From positions 3,621,001 through 3,685,000 of the forward strand of contig NZ_CP159289.1 in assembly GCF_040448675.1 (NCBI RefSeq): a stretch of 64,000 bases of DNA, given 5' to 3'. Shown piece after piece: positions 8,500 through 18,055 of the stretch (the first letter of the stretch is position 1; each line of letters begins with the position of its first letter). The stretch is from Dyadobacter sp. 676 (GTDB lineage Bacteria; Bacteroidota; Bacteroidia; Cytophagales; Spirosomataceae). A model generated the notes under the pieces. It was not told the origin of the DNA. It ran no database searches and worked only from the letters and a program-made list of their open reading frames with translations. A program made the translations under genes and the position numbers.

Positions 8500-10762
8500 C
8501 TACTGGTAGTAATTATATTGATAGCGATGCAGCTCCCGGGTGCCGTTAAGTACGACGTGCATATTGGGGAGTTGCGATTCACTGTGAAGCTCCCGGATGC
8601 CCGCAAGCTGATGCAGGTAAGTAAAGTGCTGCCGGACAACGTAAAGCGTCATATCGGCGTGATGACCCAGCCACCGGGCGTCAGCAACCAGGCCGACGGG
8701 AGGGCTGTCCAGCAGCAGGTAGTCATATCGTTTCCTCAGCATCGAAATAAGCTCGCCGACTTTCGGGGACAGCAGTATTTCGCCCGCTCCCGGGCAACGC
8801 TCTCCGGATGCCAGAAAGTCGAAGGAATGCACTGTACCGCATCGCTGAATGCAGGGTTCGCCACCCGATGTTATGGATTCCGTAACTCCCTCGTTTTTCA
8901 GGTTCAGCAATCCCGCGAGGGTAGGGTTTCGGAGGTCGAAATCGACTAGCAAAACCTTCTTGCATGCGAGCGCAAGAGACTGTGCGAGATGCGCGGCGAT
9001 AAATGATTTTCCCTCGTTGGCCATCGCAGAGGTGAGCAAAATCACAGTATTTAGCTCCGAGCCGCTTGCAAACTGAATGTTCGTACGCAATGAACGGAGC
9101 TGTTCCATGATCAGGCCCTTGTTACCCGCCTTTGTAAAAAGCGGGGACCGCGTTTGCTGGCTGATTTCTCCAATGACAGCCACATTGCATTGTTGCAAAA
9201 TGTCTTCCTTCGACGTGATCTTGTCGTTCAGCAGTTGCCGGATATACAGAACGACGACAGGCGCCGCCAGGCCTGTGAGGAAAGCCAGCAGCAAAGTTAG
9301 CCGCCTGTTAGGGTATACCGGCACCGCGCTGGCTTGGGGCGCGTCGATTATTCGCGCGTTGGCGATATTTGCGGAACGGGAAATGGCCGTCTCCATCCGT
9401 TTTTTGAGGAGAAATAAATAGAGCTCCTGTTGGATACCCTGTTCCCGCGATCGTGCCAGGAACGTGCGCTGGTAGCCGGGTATATGCGCAATTTCGGTTT
9501 CGGAAATACCGGCGTATTCTCGGGCAGCCGCTATACTGATGGCCAGCTCCTGTTGCTGATGCCGGATGGCGTCGGATAAACTGGCCCTGACGGCCTCGAT
9601 CTGGCTGCATAAGGACCTGACTTCGGGGTGATTGGCGGAGAGCGAAGCGAGGGCTTTTACATAGTCGAGTTGCATTTCGTTGTATCGGGCAATTAGTGCG
9701 GAAAAATTGCCTTCCTGAGGGAACAACGCCGAAGGGATTACCGATGCAGGTCGTTTCCGCAGATGCTCTTCCAGCTTTTGCATAATTTTCAAACGGACTG
9801 TCAGTGTTTTTTCCTCGCTTGCATTGCCGGCCAGTTTTTGAATTGCCAGGCGGCTGTCCTCTGCCATATCGATAAATCTGTGTTTCCTGCGAAACCGCTC
9901 AATATCCGTCTCCACTTTGGTCAGTTCCAATGAGACCCGTTTCAGATTGACATCGATAAAAGCGATCGTATTGTCGGCAACTTTGTTCTTCTCTTCGATA
10001 CTCGCTTTTTGGTATCTGTAAATCAGCTGCCGGAGTATAGCCTCGCCTTTGCGGGGCAGCACATCCTGTATCGATATGTTTACCAGGCTGGCTGTTTTGT
10101 TGGAAGCCTGAATGGTCAGAGCACGGGTGTAATGTTCAAGAATGGTTTCGTTGGAGGAAATCGTAAAGGTATAATCGCAATCGGCGGCTGGTTTGAAACT
10201 AGTGGTATCCACGATAGCGATTCCGTGAGGAAGCGCTATTATTTTTCCGAATGCGCCTTTGTAGCTGGCAGAAGCCGTATGGAGTGTGAATAATTGCCCA
10301 TTTGCTTTTTCAATGCGATATGTTTCCGGCCTGGCGGACCGCCGTTTCAGGAAACGAACGGCGAAAGGTTTTTTTTTCGTAAATCTCAGTCGTTTTAAGA
10401 TGGCCGGTGGCGAAGTATCGCGTGGTGAGGTGCAGGTCGTTGACGACCCGGTTCAGTAACGTCCGGCTTTTGAGTATTTCAATCTCGTTTTCCACACTGC
10501 TGGTGGCGTCGGGGAGTCCAAGCTCTTCCAGCAGGGCGGTTTCACGGAAGTCGCTTCCCCGTGAATTATCCTGTACAAGTAGCGACGCAGCGATGTGATA
10601 GTGTGGCGTTTTGTATCGCAGAAACACGAACCCCAGCGCGGCGAACAGGAATGTCGAAAGAGGAATCCAGTACCATCTGAATTGGATGGACCTCCAAAGC
10701 GGGTTAACGGCCCAGTCCTGAAGTGGGCTGAATTCTGCTATCGAAAATTTGGCTGCCGGCAT
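8500..10762 (-). CDS. wzc: Wzc/GumC-type polysaccharide co-polymerase and tyrosine autokinase, frameshifted
   Basis: Inner-membrane protein controlling chain length and export of the surface polysaccharide. The N-terminal part (from 10762) has a Wzz domain with a first membrane segment WIPLSTFLFAALGFVFL. Then come long coiled coils, a second membrane segment (LTLLLAFLTGLAAPVVVLYI) and a BY-kinase domain with Walker A-like TSAMANEGKS, A' VLLVDFDLRNP and Walker B YDYLLLDSPP. The C-terminus ends HRYQYNYYQ, a short tyrosine cluster as in autophosphorylated Wzc. The frame is broken at a T9 run (10369-10377); eight bases would restore one ~754-residue protein. Confidence 0.85.
10369..10377 (-). other. 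T9 homopolymer that breaks wzc
   Basis: Nine T (A on the coding strand). Eight would join the Wzz domain to the rest of the kinase in one frame without any stop. Either a base-calling error or a slippage site. Confidence 0.75.
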
Positions 10763-10856
10763 CTGATACGGTTTAGGTTCGTATCATTTAGACGTCAACT
10801 TGTAATTTTGGTAACGCGACTTCTACAAAGATTTTTTTCAAAATTTTAATGGAAAA

Positions 10857-10895
10857 TAAAAAATCCCCGTCTCAGGGCGCTGAAACGGGGATTTT
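10857..10895 (-). terminator. rho-independent terminator after glf
   Basis: An 11-bp stem (AAAATCCCCGT / ACGGGGATTTT) around a 14-nt loop, followed on the minus strand by a T-rich run. It separates glf from wzc, implying a new promoter for the wzc-neu genes in 10763-10860. Confidence 0.85.
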
Positions 10896-10912
10896 GTAAA
10901 AAAATATTTTTT

Positions 10913-12019
10913 CTACGAATCGAAATGCACTCTCACTTTTTTGAGAGCCGAGGCGACGACCTGGTGCATGTCGTAATAACGGTATTCAGCGAGCCGCCCA
11001 CCGAAAATCACATTTTGCTCCTCGGCAGCAAGTGCTCTGTATTGGTTGAATACCGCGGTATTCTTATCGTCATTCACCGGATAATAGGGCTCGGCACCCT
11101 TCACCCATTCTTGCGGGTACTCGTGTGTGATCACAGTTTTGGGCTGTGTGCCGAATTCAAAATGCTTGTGCTCGATGATGCGGGTGAATGGTGTTTCGCC
11201 GTCGGTATAATTCACTACCGCGTTCCCCTGGTAATTTTCCTGATCGAGCAGCTGATTTTCAAAACGCAGACTGCGGTATTCCAGCTGGCCGAAGCGGAAA
11301 TCGAAATACTCGTCGATGGGGCCGGTGTAAACGATTATGTTGGCCAGAGCAGTAAGGGCTTCTCTGTCTTTGAAAAAATCGACACCGAGACGGACGTCTA
11401 CACCGTTCAATAGCCCTTCTGTCAGCTTGTTGTAGCCGCCTATCGGAATGCCCTGATAACGGTCGTTGAAATAGTTATTGTCGAATGTAAACCGTACGGG
11501 AAGCCGTTTGATAATAAATGCAGGCAGTTCGGTAGCTTTCCTGCCCCATTGCTTCTCGGTATATGCTTTGATCAGCTTTTCGTAAATGTCGGTTCCAACG
11601 AGTGAGATAGCCTGCTCTTCCAGGTTTTTAGGCTCTGTGATACCTGCTTCTTCCACTTGCCTGCGGATTTTTTCCTTCGCCTCTTCCGGTGTACGCACCT
11701 TCCATAGCTGATAGAAAGTGTTCATATTGAAGGGAAGGTTGTAAAGCTCGCCGTTATAATTGGCTACCGGAGAGTTGGTATACCGGTTAAACTCCACAAA
11801 CGAGTTAACGTACTCCCAGATCTCCTTGTCGTTTGTGTGAAATATATGTGCGCCGTACTTGTGCACATTAATTCCCTCGATGTTCTCGCAATACACATTG
11901 CCGCCGATATGGTCGCGGCGGTCGATTACAAGGCACTTCTTTCCTCGTTTCGTTGCCTCGTGAGCAAATACCGATCCCCACAAACCTGCACCCACTACCA
12001 GATAATCATATTGTTTCAT
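10913..12019 (-). CDS. glf: UDP-galactopyranose mutase
   Basis: FAD-dependent interconversion of UDP-galactopyranose and UDP-galactofuranose, supplying galactofuranose for surface glycans. The 368 residues begin with the Rossmann dinucleotide motif VVGAGLWGSVFA and continue with the family's HIGGNVY, KYGAHIFHT, FNRYTNSP and EKQWGR segments. The C-terminal FGGRLAEYRYYDM is also diagnostic. Length is typical. It stands just upstream of the polysaccharide operon, suggesting the polymer contains galactofuranose. It is transcribed separately, between two strong terminators. Confidence 0.95.
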   Translation of the reverse strand: MKQYDYLVVGAGLWGSVFAHEATKRGKKCLVIDRRDHIGGNVYCENIEGINVHKYGAHIFHTNDKEIWEYVNSFVEFNRYTNSPVANYNGELYNLPFNMNTFYQLWKVRTPEEAKEKIRRQVEEAGITEPKNLEEQAISLVGTDIYEKLIKAYTEKQWGRKATELPAFIIKRLPVRFTFDNNYFNDRYQGIPIGGYNKLTEGLLNGVDVRLGVDFFKDREALTALANIIVYTGPIDEYFDFRFGQLEYRSLRFENQLLDQENYQGNAVVNYTDGETPFTRIIEHKHFEFGTQPKTVITHEYPQEWVKGAEPYYPVNDDKNTAVFNQYRALAAEEQNVIFGGRLAEYRYYDMHQVVASALKKVRVHFDS

Positions 12020-12074
12020 TAATTCCCCGTTGCGTTGTTATGATGTGGCTAATTGATTTCGCGTGTGAATATAT

Positions 12075-12111
12075 TAAAAAAGAGAAAGGCTCCCGACGGG
12101 AGCCTTTCTCT
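12075..12111 (-). terminator. rho-independent terminator after the OmpA-family gene
   Basis: A perfect 15-bp stem (AGAGAAAGGCTCCCG and its complement) with a one-base loop, followed by T6 on the minus strand. Confidence 0.9.
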
Positions 12112-12131
12112 TTCAGTCGTTTCTTCAACTA

Positions 12132-13598
12132 TCAGGGAAGAAGTTTCAATTCTACGCGACGGTTTTTCTGCAAGCCTGTACGGGTTGCGCTGTCGGCGAT
12201 CGGTTTGAAAGATCCGAAGTAGTCGACGATCACTTTGCTTGGGTCTTGCAGACCAGCCTCGTTGATCAGGAAGTTCTTCACTGCGTCAACACGGCGTTTT
12301 GAGAGCGCGATGTTGTAGCGGTCAGATGCACGACGGTCGGTGTGACCAGCCAGTTGCAGGCGGCATCCGTTTTTGTTCATCAATGCTGCTACGTTTTTCA
12401 GCAATTCCTGGAACTCAGGTTTGATTACGTTTTTATCAGTGTCGAATGTAACGTTCGCAAAGATTTCGCTACAAGCAGCACCGGTTGCCAGTGCATTTTT
12501 CACGTAAGAGTCGAAGTCGAGTACACGACCGGCACCGTCAACAATGCTTCCTGCGGGTGAGTTTGGCTCTTTATCGAAGAAGTCGGATACACCGTCACCG
12601 TCGGTATCAAGCAGCAAACGCGGGTCGATATCTTTCGGACGGTTTGCTTTTGCAACGGAGTCCATTTCTTCGAGTGTAAGGATTTTCGGTGGCTTAACCA
12701 ATACACGTGGATCTGTGTAACGCAGGTGGTAGTATCCGCCTTCTTCCGGTTTGTAGTCCCATTTGCCATCCACTTTTTGTACTTTCAAAGGCTTTTTGCC
12801 CAATTTGTACGTTACCTGGATCGCACCGTATCCGTAGCTGTCGAGCTCAGAGTTTCCTTTGCGGGAAGTTTTCTGCTGATCTTTGATCTCAACGGTATTC
12901 GGGGTTCTGTCGTAGTCGCCGCCGTAAGTAGCGTCAAGGAAGTCGGAGTTGGTATGAGTCAAACGGAAGTCGAGACCGATGTCGATTCTTGGTGTCACTT
13001 CGTAGTTGATATTCAGACCTGTGGGAACCATCCAGTCATTCATTTTGCCGGTTTCGCGAAGCTTCACGCCGCCAGTCAGGTCGTATGCCGTAGCGTCGTA
13101 AAACACCTGACCAATACCTGCATACGCATCGATTTTCCAGCGCTTCATTTTGTTAGGGCCCATCAGAAGTCCTTTCAGGTTAACGGTTCCTGAAACTGAG
13201 ACATCGAAATAGTTGCCCTCGAAGTAACGGAAGTAGGTGCGACGCTTCATACCTCTCAGGTTACCCAGAGATGCGTCCAGACGGGCGCCGAACAGGTACG
13301 AGAGTTGTTTGTTCAGTGTGAGGCCTCCTTGAAAAGTCCCGGATTCCTTGTGGCTGTCAGAATTGGTTTTGGTAACAGGCCAGAAGTCATATTCTCTTAA
13401 ATCGCCAAAAAAGAGCGTCGGGCCAAAGTGTGCTGAAATTGACCATGTGTTCAATTTGTAGGGGCCATCGTACGTCGCTTTGGGATTGTAATCCGGAGAA
13501 TTCGGTTGCACCAGCGGTTGTGCGAATGAAGGCAGCGCCATCATTGCTCCCAAGGCAAACGAACCAATCAACTGGGATACTTTTTTCATACTATTCAA
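12132..13598 (-). CDS. OmpA-family outer-membrane protein
   Basis: A 488-residue envelope protein anchoring the outer membrane to peptidoglycan. A signal peptide (MKKVSQLIGSFALGAMMALPSFA) is followed by an N-terminal beta-barrel-like region. A calcium-binding thrombospondin type 3-like stretch DTDGDGVSDFFDKEP lies near 340. The OmpA/MotB C-terminal domain follows, with NVTFDTDKNVIKPEF, LAGHTDRRASDRYNIALSKRR and a final KNRRVELKLLP. The domain's conserved D and R for diaminopimelate binding are present. Translation may start at the second Met (13589). A clear promoter and terminator make it a single-gene unit, probably highly expressed. Confidence 0.9.
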   Translation of the reverse strand: MNSMKKVSQLIGSFALGAMMALPSFAQPLVQPNSPDYNPKATYDGPYKLNTWSISAHFGPTLFFGDLREYDFWPVTKTNSDSHKESGTFQGGLTLNKQLSYLFGARLDASLGNLRGMKRRTYFRYFEGNYFDVSVSGTVNLKGLLMGPNKMKRWKIDAYAGIGQVFYDATAYDLTGGVKLRETGKMNDWMVPTGLNINYEVTPRIDIGLDFRLTHTNSDFLDATYGGDYDRTPNTVEIKDQQKTSRKGNSELDSYGYGAIQVTYKLGKKPLKVQKVDGKWDYKPEEGGYYHLRYTDPRVLVKPPKILTLEEMDSVAKANRPKDIDPRLLLDTDGDGVSDFFDKEPNSPAGSIVDGAGRVLDFDSYVKNALATGAACSEIFANVTFDTDKNVIKPEFQELLKNVAALMNKNGCRLQLAGHTDRRASDRYNIALSKRRVDAVKNFLINEAGLQDPSKVIVDYFGSFKPIADSATRTGLQKNRRVELKLLP

Positions 13599-13706
13599 GT
13601 TAGCGTTATTAAGATTAACTAGGATTGATCTATATCCAATTTTATGAGTAAAGTTATATATTCATTTCACGGCTAATCGCAACATTAACCAAATGCCTAG
13701 TGCGCA

Positions 13707-13737
13707 CAAAAATAGGTTAACAATATCACTTAATCAA
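13707..13737 (-). promoter_or_regulatory. Bacteroidota-type promoter of the OmpA-family gene
   Basis: On the minus strand: TTG at 13737-13735, exactly 20 nt of spacer, then TATTTTTG at 13714-13707, a full match to TAnnTTTG. The predicted start site near 13700 gives an untranslated leader of about 100 nt. Confidence 0.65.
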
Positions 13738-13816
13738 CCGCAAGTTGATACAAATGGAAAAGTTTCCTGATAATTAATTCAAATTTTACCCGAAAGAAAC
13801 CTCCTTTTTTGAACTT

Positions 13817-14950
13817 TCAAAGCCGTTGATTCAATTTTTTTTCCATTTCGCGCTTCCACGAGGCAAAAGTTCCGTCGATAATTTTCTTTCTCGCACTGTT
13901 TACCAGCCACAAATAGAACGTCAGGTTGTGGATGCTGGCGATCTGCGCGCCCAGCATTTCCCCGGATTTTACAAGGTGCCTCAGGTACGCCTTACTATAA
14001 AATGTACTAACGTACCCGCCAAGGCCGGCGTCTATCGGTGACATATCGTCCCGCCACTTTTCGTTGCGGATGTTGACGATTCCCTCCGTTGTAAAAATCA
14101 TGCCATTGCGTGCATTACGCGTCGGCATCACGCAATCGAACATGTCCACACCCAGCGAAATGCATTCCAGGATGTTTGCAGGGGTGCCTACGCCCATCAG
14201 GTACCGTGGCTTGTCCTTCGGTAAAATATCACAGACCACTTCGGTGAGTTCGTACATAATCTCCGCCGGCTCGCCCACGGAAAGCCCGCCGATGGCATTG
14301 CCCTCGCGCCCGGCGGAGGCGATAAACTCGGCCGACTGCCTGCGCAGGTCTTTGTAGACGCTCCCCTGAACGATGGGGAATAACGTCTGGCTATGACCGT
14401 AACGCGGCTCGGTTGCATCGAACCTGCGGCAGCAACGGGTTAGCCAACGGTGCGTCATCTCCATCGATTTCCGCGCGTATGTAAATTCGCACGGGTAAGG
14501 CGTACATTCGTCGAACGCCATGATGATGTCGGCACCGATCGTACGCTGGATATCCATCACATTTTCGGGTGTAAATGTGTGTACGCCACCGTCAATGTGG
14601 GACTTAAATACCACACCCTCTTCATTTATCTTACGGCCGGTCCCAGCCAGCGAATACACCTGATAACCGCCGCTGTCGGTCAGTATCGGCTTGTCCCAGC
14701 CGTTGAATGCATGCAGCCCGCCCGCCTTTTCAAGAATGCCGAGTCCGGGACGGAGATATAAATGATAGGTATTTCCCAGAATGATCTGAGCCTTGACATC
14801 TTCCTTAAGTTCACGCTGATGAACCGCTTTCACGGTTCCCGCGGTACCCACGGGCATGAAAATGGGCGTCTGGATAACCCCATGATCCGTCTCGATCAAT
14901 CCGGCCCTCGCTTTCGAATGGGGATCCTCGACTTGTAATGTAAACTTCAT
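13817..14950 (-). CDS. tgt: queuine/preQ1 tRNA-guanine transglycosylase
   Basis: Exchanges guanine-34 for a queuosine precursor in tRNAs for Asp, Asn, His and Tyr. The 377 residues include the substrate-binding region ILTDSGGYQVYSL (catalytic aspartate), IMAFDECTPYP, FPIVQGSVY, AIGGLSVGEP and the tRNA-binding MPTRNARNGMIFT. Where most bacterial enzymes have a zinc site CxCxxC, this one reads DAGLGGYVSTFYSKAYLRHL, so the three cysteines are missing although the later His (IHNL) remains. My recollection is that Bacteroidota enzymes often lack them. Confidence 0.94.
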   Translation of the reverse strand: MKFTLQVEDPHSKARAGLIETDHGVIQTPIFMPVGTAGTVKAVHQRELKEDVKAQIILGNTYHLYLRPGLGILEKAGGLHAFNGWDKPILTDSGGYQVYSLAGTGRKINEEGVVFKSHIDGGVHTFTPENVMDIQRTIGADIIMAFDECTPYPCEFTYARKSMEMTHRWLTRCCRRFDATEPRYGHSQTLFPIVQGSVYKDLRRQSAEFIASAGREGNAIGGLSVGEPAEIMYELTEVVCDILPKDKPRYLMGVGTPANILECISLGVDMFDCVMPTRNARNGMIFTTEGIVNIRNEKWRDDMSPIDAGLGGYVSTFYSKAYLRHLVKSGEMLGAQIASIHNLTFYLWLVNSARKKIIDGTFASWKREMEKKLNQRL

Positions 14951-15032
14951 TAAAAGGTTTTAAATTGCTGATGTGCAAAAATAGAAGGAACGTCTCGAAC
15001 ATTCCTGTCAATGACAGTATATTTGCATGAAT
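14951..15032. promoter_or_regulatory. divergent promoter region, tgt and glycosyltransferase
   Basis: Contains TATTTTTG on the minus strand (14983-14976), about 26 nt before the tgt start, and TATATTTG on the plus strand (15018-15025). Both match the Bacteroidota -7 element, but -33 partners are poor. The plus-strand element lies inside the long form of the glycosyltransferase gene. This suggests translation really starts at the ATG at 15033, which would need one extra A in the A5 run at 15036-15040. Confidence 0.35.
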
Positions 15033-16192
15033 ATGGAAAAATTTTACATCTCTCTTCTGTTGTGGCCGATTCTTTACTCTATGCGCTGGGGGCGTTTGTA
15101 GCTGTTCAGTTATTCTATTATCTCTTCTTTTTTACACGGCTGGCATTTTACGGAAAGGGCGCTAATTACGGCAATGCAATGCCCGGCGTAACGGTTCTGG
15201 TGTGTGCCTGGAACGAGAGGGAGAATCTGACGGAGCTAATCCCTTTGCTGGATGCGCAGGAATATCCCGAGTACGAGGTGATCCTGCTGGACGATCGTTC
15301 CGACGACGGGAGTGAAGAGTATATCCGGGAGAATATCAACGGATGGAAGAATATCCGCTATATCCGCATCAACGACCAATTCAACCATGTAACACCCAAA
15401 AAATATGCATTGACCGTCGGTATGAAGCAGGCCAAATACCCTATCGCGCTTATGACCGACGCCGATTGCCGCCCTGCTTCGAACCACTGGATCACTGCTA
15501 TGACCTCCCGGATAAGTGAAGATAGGGATATAGTCCTGGGTTTTTCGCCTTACTTCAAACGAAAGGGCCTGCTCAACTGGTTTATCCGCTGCGAAACCTT
15601 TTACACGGCTGTCCAATATCTGTCGTTTGCATTGGCCGGACTCACCTATATGGGCGTTGGCCGTAACATATTATATAAGCGCTCGGTGTTTTTTGCCAAC
15701 AAGGGTTTTTATACACACAAACATATCTTCGGTGGCGACGACGATATTTTTCTGAACGAGGTTTCGACCAGCTCCAATACCACGATCTCCATAGAGGAAG
15801 ATTCATTTGTGTATTCGTTTCCGAAAACCAGTTGGAAAGACTGGTTTCGCCAAAAGCGCCGGCATATGTCCGTAAGCCGGTATTACAAGCCGCGTAACAA
15901 GGTGTTGCTTGGGATGCTTTCCGGCGCGCATGTTGCGACGTGGCTGCTCGGATTCGTTACGCTGGGGTGGGGGCTGCTTACGAGAGACTATTTGTTGCTC
16001 GAATACCTGGGCATCGTTTTCGGTGCAAGATGGGCCATTCAATGGTTCTTGCTGGTCATCATTAATATAAAGCTGGATAAGACTGTGGAATGGTTCAGCT
16101 TTTTACTGATGGACTTTGCGCTTTTTGTTTATTACCTCGTTTTCGGATTTTTGACCATGACGAGCAGAAAACCCCGTAAATCATGGAATTGA
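15011..16192 (+). CDS. membrane glycosyltransferase, family 2
   Basis: GT-A fold glycosyltransferase anchored by membrane helices. A hydrophobic N-terminal segment (LLYALGAFVAVQLFYYLFFF) precedes the catalytic domain with VLVCAWNEREN, the nucleotide-binding DDRSDDGS, the metal-binding TDADC, the acceptor-side GGDDD and the processive-type RQKRRH. Two or three C-terminal membrane segments follow. This layout is shared with hyaluronan/cellulose-synthase-like enzymes. It overlaps rsmG by 10 nt. The start is uncertain, since a -7 element lies just downstream of the first ATG. Product not predictable. Confidence 0.82.
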   Translation: MTVYLHEYGKILHLSSVVADSLLYALGAFVAVQLFYYLFFFTRLAFYGKGANYGNAMPGVTVLVCAWNERENLTELIPLLDAQEYPEYEVILLDDRSDDGSEEYIRENINGWKNIRYIRINDQFNHVTPKKYALTVGMKQAKYPIALMTDADCRPASNHWITAMTSRISEDRDIVLGFSPYFKRKGLLNWFIRCETFYTAVQYLSFALAGLTYMGVGRNILYKRSVFFANKGFYTHKHIFGGDDDIFLNEVSTSSNTTISIEEDSFVYSFPKTSWKDWFRQKRRHMSVSRYYKPRNKVLLGMLSGAHVATWLLGFVTLGWGLLTRDYLLLEYLGIVFGARWAIQWFLLVIINIKLDKTVEWFSFLLMDFALFVYYLVFGFLTMTSRKPRKSWN

Positions 16193-16803
16193 TCAATAAA
16201 TACTTCCCCGACCTGACCGCAGACCAGCGCGATAAGTTCGGGCAGATGGGCGAGTTGTACGAATACTGGAACGCCCGGGTGAACGTGATCTCGCGTCAGG
16301 ATATAGACACATTATATGAACGCCATATTTTGCATTCGCTGGGCATCGCCAAAGTGCAGCAATTTCGTCCCGGCACCAGCATTCTCGATGTAGGCACGGG
16401 CGGAGGCTTTCCTGGCGTCCCGCTGGCTATCATGTTCCCCGAAGCGCAGTTTCACCTGGTCGACAGTATCGGCAAGAAAATCCGTGTTGTGCAGGAAGTC
16501 GTTACGGCATTGAAATTGGGGAATGTGCGTGTTGAACAAGTCCGTGCGGAAAAGCTGGACGAGAGCTATGAATTCGTAGTAAGCCGTGCCGTGACCCGCA
16601 TGGCGCCATTTGTGGGCTGGGTGAAAAAGAATATCAGCCGCAACTCCTTCCATAACCGAAGGAACGGAATTTTATATCTCAAAGGTGGCGACCTGGCGGA
16701 AGAGCTCTCGGAGATCAGGGAAAAGCCGCAGGTTTACGCGCTTTCGGACTTTTTCATGGAGGAATTCTTTGAAACTAAGAAAGTCGTATACGTACCTTTG
16801 TGA
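16183..16803 (+). CDS. rsmG: 16S rRNA (guanine-527-N7)-methyltransferase
   Basis: Methylates G527 of 16S rRNA with S-adenosylmethionine. The 206 residues contain the SAM-binding signature ILDVGTGGGFPGVPLAIMFP at about 66-85, the following acidic strand LVDSIGKK and the family VVSRAV. Length and order match GidB/RsmG. Its ATG overlaps the end of the glycosyltransferase gene. Confidence 0.95.
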   Translation: MELINKYFPDLTADQRDKFGQMGELYEYWNARVNVISRQDIDTLYERHILHSLGIAKVQQFRPGTSILDVGTGGGFPGVPLAIMFPEAQFHLVDSIGKKIRVVQEVVTALKLGNVRVEQVRAEKLDESYEFVVSRAVTRMAPFVGWVKKNISRNSFHNRRNGILYLKGGDLAEELSEIREKPQVYALSDFFMEEFFETKKVVYVPL

Positions 16804-16830
16804 AGCATTTTACTAATAACCTATTCATAT

Positions 16831-17112
16831 ATGAACGAACGATTCAGCGCCAGTGGGCTCATGAACCCGTTTTTTCCCGATGAGGTAACTTTCGGAGAAA
16901 AGGGCGTAACTTTCAAAGTCAGGAAACTTTTCAAGAGCAACGATAACTTCGTGTTTTATTCGGATATCTCGGGAGTGGAAATCGAGAGCGGCGTCTTCTT
17001 TTCGACAATCCGCATCATTCCACGCATGCGTCCGGAAATTATTATCAACAATTTTACAAGGGGAGACGCCAAGAAAGTCAAGGAGTTAATTCTCGCGAAG
17101 GTCCAGTCGTAA
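16831..17112 (+). CDS. small hypothetical protein
   Basis: A 93-residue soluble protein beginning 27 nt after rsmG, so probably the last gene of that unit. The pattern of short beta strands (VTFKVRKLF, NFVFYSDISGVEI, STIRIIP, EIIINNF) ending in a helix (DAKKVKELILAKVQ) resembles a small bacterial PH-like domain, but this is a shape guess only. No signal peptide or membrane segment. Confidence 0.75.
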   Translation: MNERFSASGLMNPFFPDEVTFGEKGVTFKVRKLFKSNDNFVFYSDISGVEIESGVFFSTIRIIPRMRPEIIINNFTRGDAKKVKELILAKVQS

Positions 17113-17132
17113 TAAATTTTTAAAGTATAGAC

Positions 17133-17163
17133 TTGCGCTGTATAAATTGAATCCTTAGATTTG
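17133..17163 (+). promoter_or_regulatory. promoter of tRNA-Asn
   Basis: TTG at 17133-17135, 20 nt of spacer and TAGATTTG at 17156-17163, a full match to the Bacteroidota -33/-7 pattern, with the tRNA beginning about 35 nt downstream. Confidence 0.7.
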
Positions 17164-17197
17164 CACCACAATTCGAGTACAACAACCGGATAATGAT

Positions 17198-17271
17198 TCC
17201 CGAATAGCTCAGCCGGTTAGAGCATCTGACTGTTAATCAGAGGGTCGCTGGTTCGAGCCCAGCTTCGGGAG
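17198..17271 (+). tRNA. tRNA-Asn (GTT)
   Basis: A 74-nt cloverleaf. The acceptor stem TCCCGAA pairs with TTCGGGA, the D arm has AGCTCAGCCGGTTAGAGC, the anticodon loop CTGTTAA gives GTT at 17232-17234, and the T arm has GGTTCGAGCC. CCA is not encoded. Its 3' 44 nt are repeated at 27770-27813, so the present 3' half was supplied by an integrated element. Confidence 0.97.
17228..17271 (+). repeat. attL: 44-bp direct repeat, 3' end of tRNA-Asn
   Basis: Identical over 44 bp to 27770-27813 and covers the anticodon arm to the 3' end of the tRNA, a standard attachment site for tyrosine integrases. Flanks diverge at once on both sides of both copies. Confidence 0.93.
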
Positions 17272-17281
17272 CTTGAAAATC

Positions 17282-17320
17282 AAGCACTTATGAGATAAAA
17301 CTTGTAAGTGCTTTTTTATT
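17282..17320 (+). terminator. terminator after tRNA-Asn
   Basis: A 9-bp stem AAGCACTTA / TAAGTGCTT with a 14-nt loop followed by a T-rich run. It lies inside the island, so the element brings its own terminator for the rebuilt tRNA gene. Confidence 0.8.
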
Positions 17321-17561
17321 TGCAAACAATTTCGCAAACATCCTCCCTTCTAGTCCTTGGCGCTCCTTTTCTTTGAGCTGACTACTGTTAACGCAATACT
17401 TGTTCTGGCGCTGATTGTACATTGAATTTAAGAATTTTCTGCTGACTCCTGACACTTGTAGTGAAAGAGTTGTAAGTGTCCCGAAACGACAGACAGTTTG
17501 AAATTAGAGATTAAACCTTAATTTTAAACTGATGAAAAAGACGAGATTTACAGAGACGCAG

Positions 17562-17577
17562 CGGGGTGGCCCGTGCC
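17562..17577 (+). repeat. GC-rich insert 1 (16 bp) in IS transposase orfA
   Basis: CGGGGTGGCCCGTGCC lies between the codons for MKKTRFTETQ and IVSILKQ. It can fold as CGGG-GTGG-CCCG plus four bases. Insertion of 16 bp shifts the frame by one. Confidence 0.75.
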
Positions 17578-17751
17578 ATCGTTTCGATCCTCAAACAGCA
17601 GGAAGCTGGCATCCCGACCAAGGAGATTTGCCGGCAGCATGGCATTTCCGAGGCCACATTTTATAATTGGAAAAGCCGTTACGGTGGCATGGAAGCGTCT
17701 GACGTCAAGCGGTTGAAGGATTTGGAGGAGGAGAATTCGCGATTGAAAAAG

Positions 17752-17766
17752 CGGCCGCCGCTGCGG
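17752..17766 (+). repeat. GC-rich insert 2 (15 bp) in IS transposase orfA
   Basis: CGGCCGCCGCTGCGG adds RPPLR between SRLKK and MFADLSL, in frame. Hairpin CCGC-CGCT-GCGG. Confidence 0.75.
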
Positions 17767-18055
17767 ATGTTCGCCGACCTGAGCCTTGATAACCAGATTT
17801 TGAAGGAGATCTTCGCAAAAAAGGGCTGGGCTCTGCCGCAAAAAGGGAATTGACAGAGGAGATTGTTCGCGAGCACGACATCGCTGTGAGCAGAGCCTGT
17901 AAAATCGTTAGCCTTGTTCGCTCTCAATATTATTACAGCAGTAAGAAAGATGATTCTGAGGTAATTGAGTCGTTGCAGGACTTGGCATTCAAACACCCTT
18001 CATACGGGTTTAGAAAGCTGTTTGCCTACCTGCGAAGATCAGGTAAGCCATGGAG

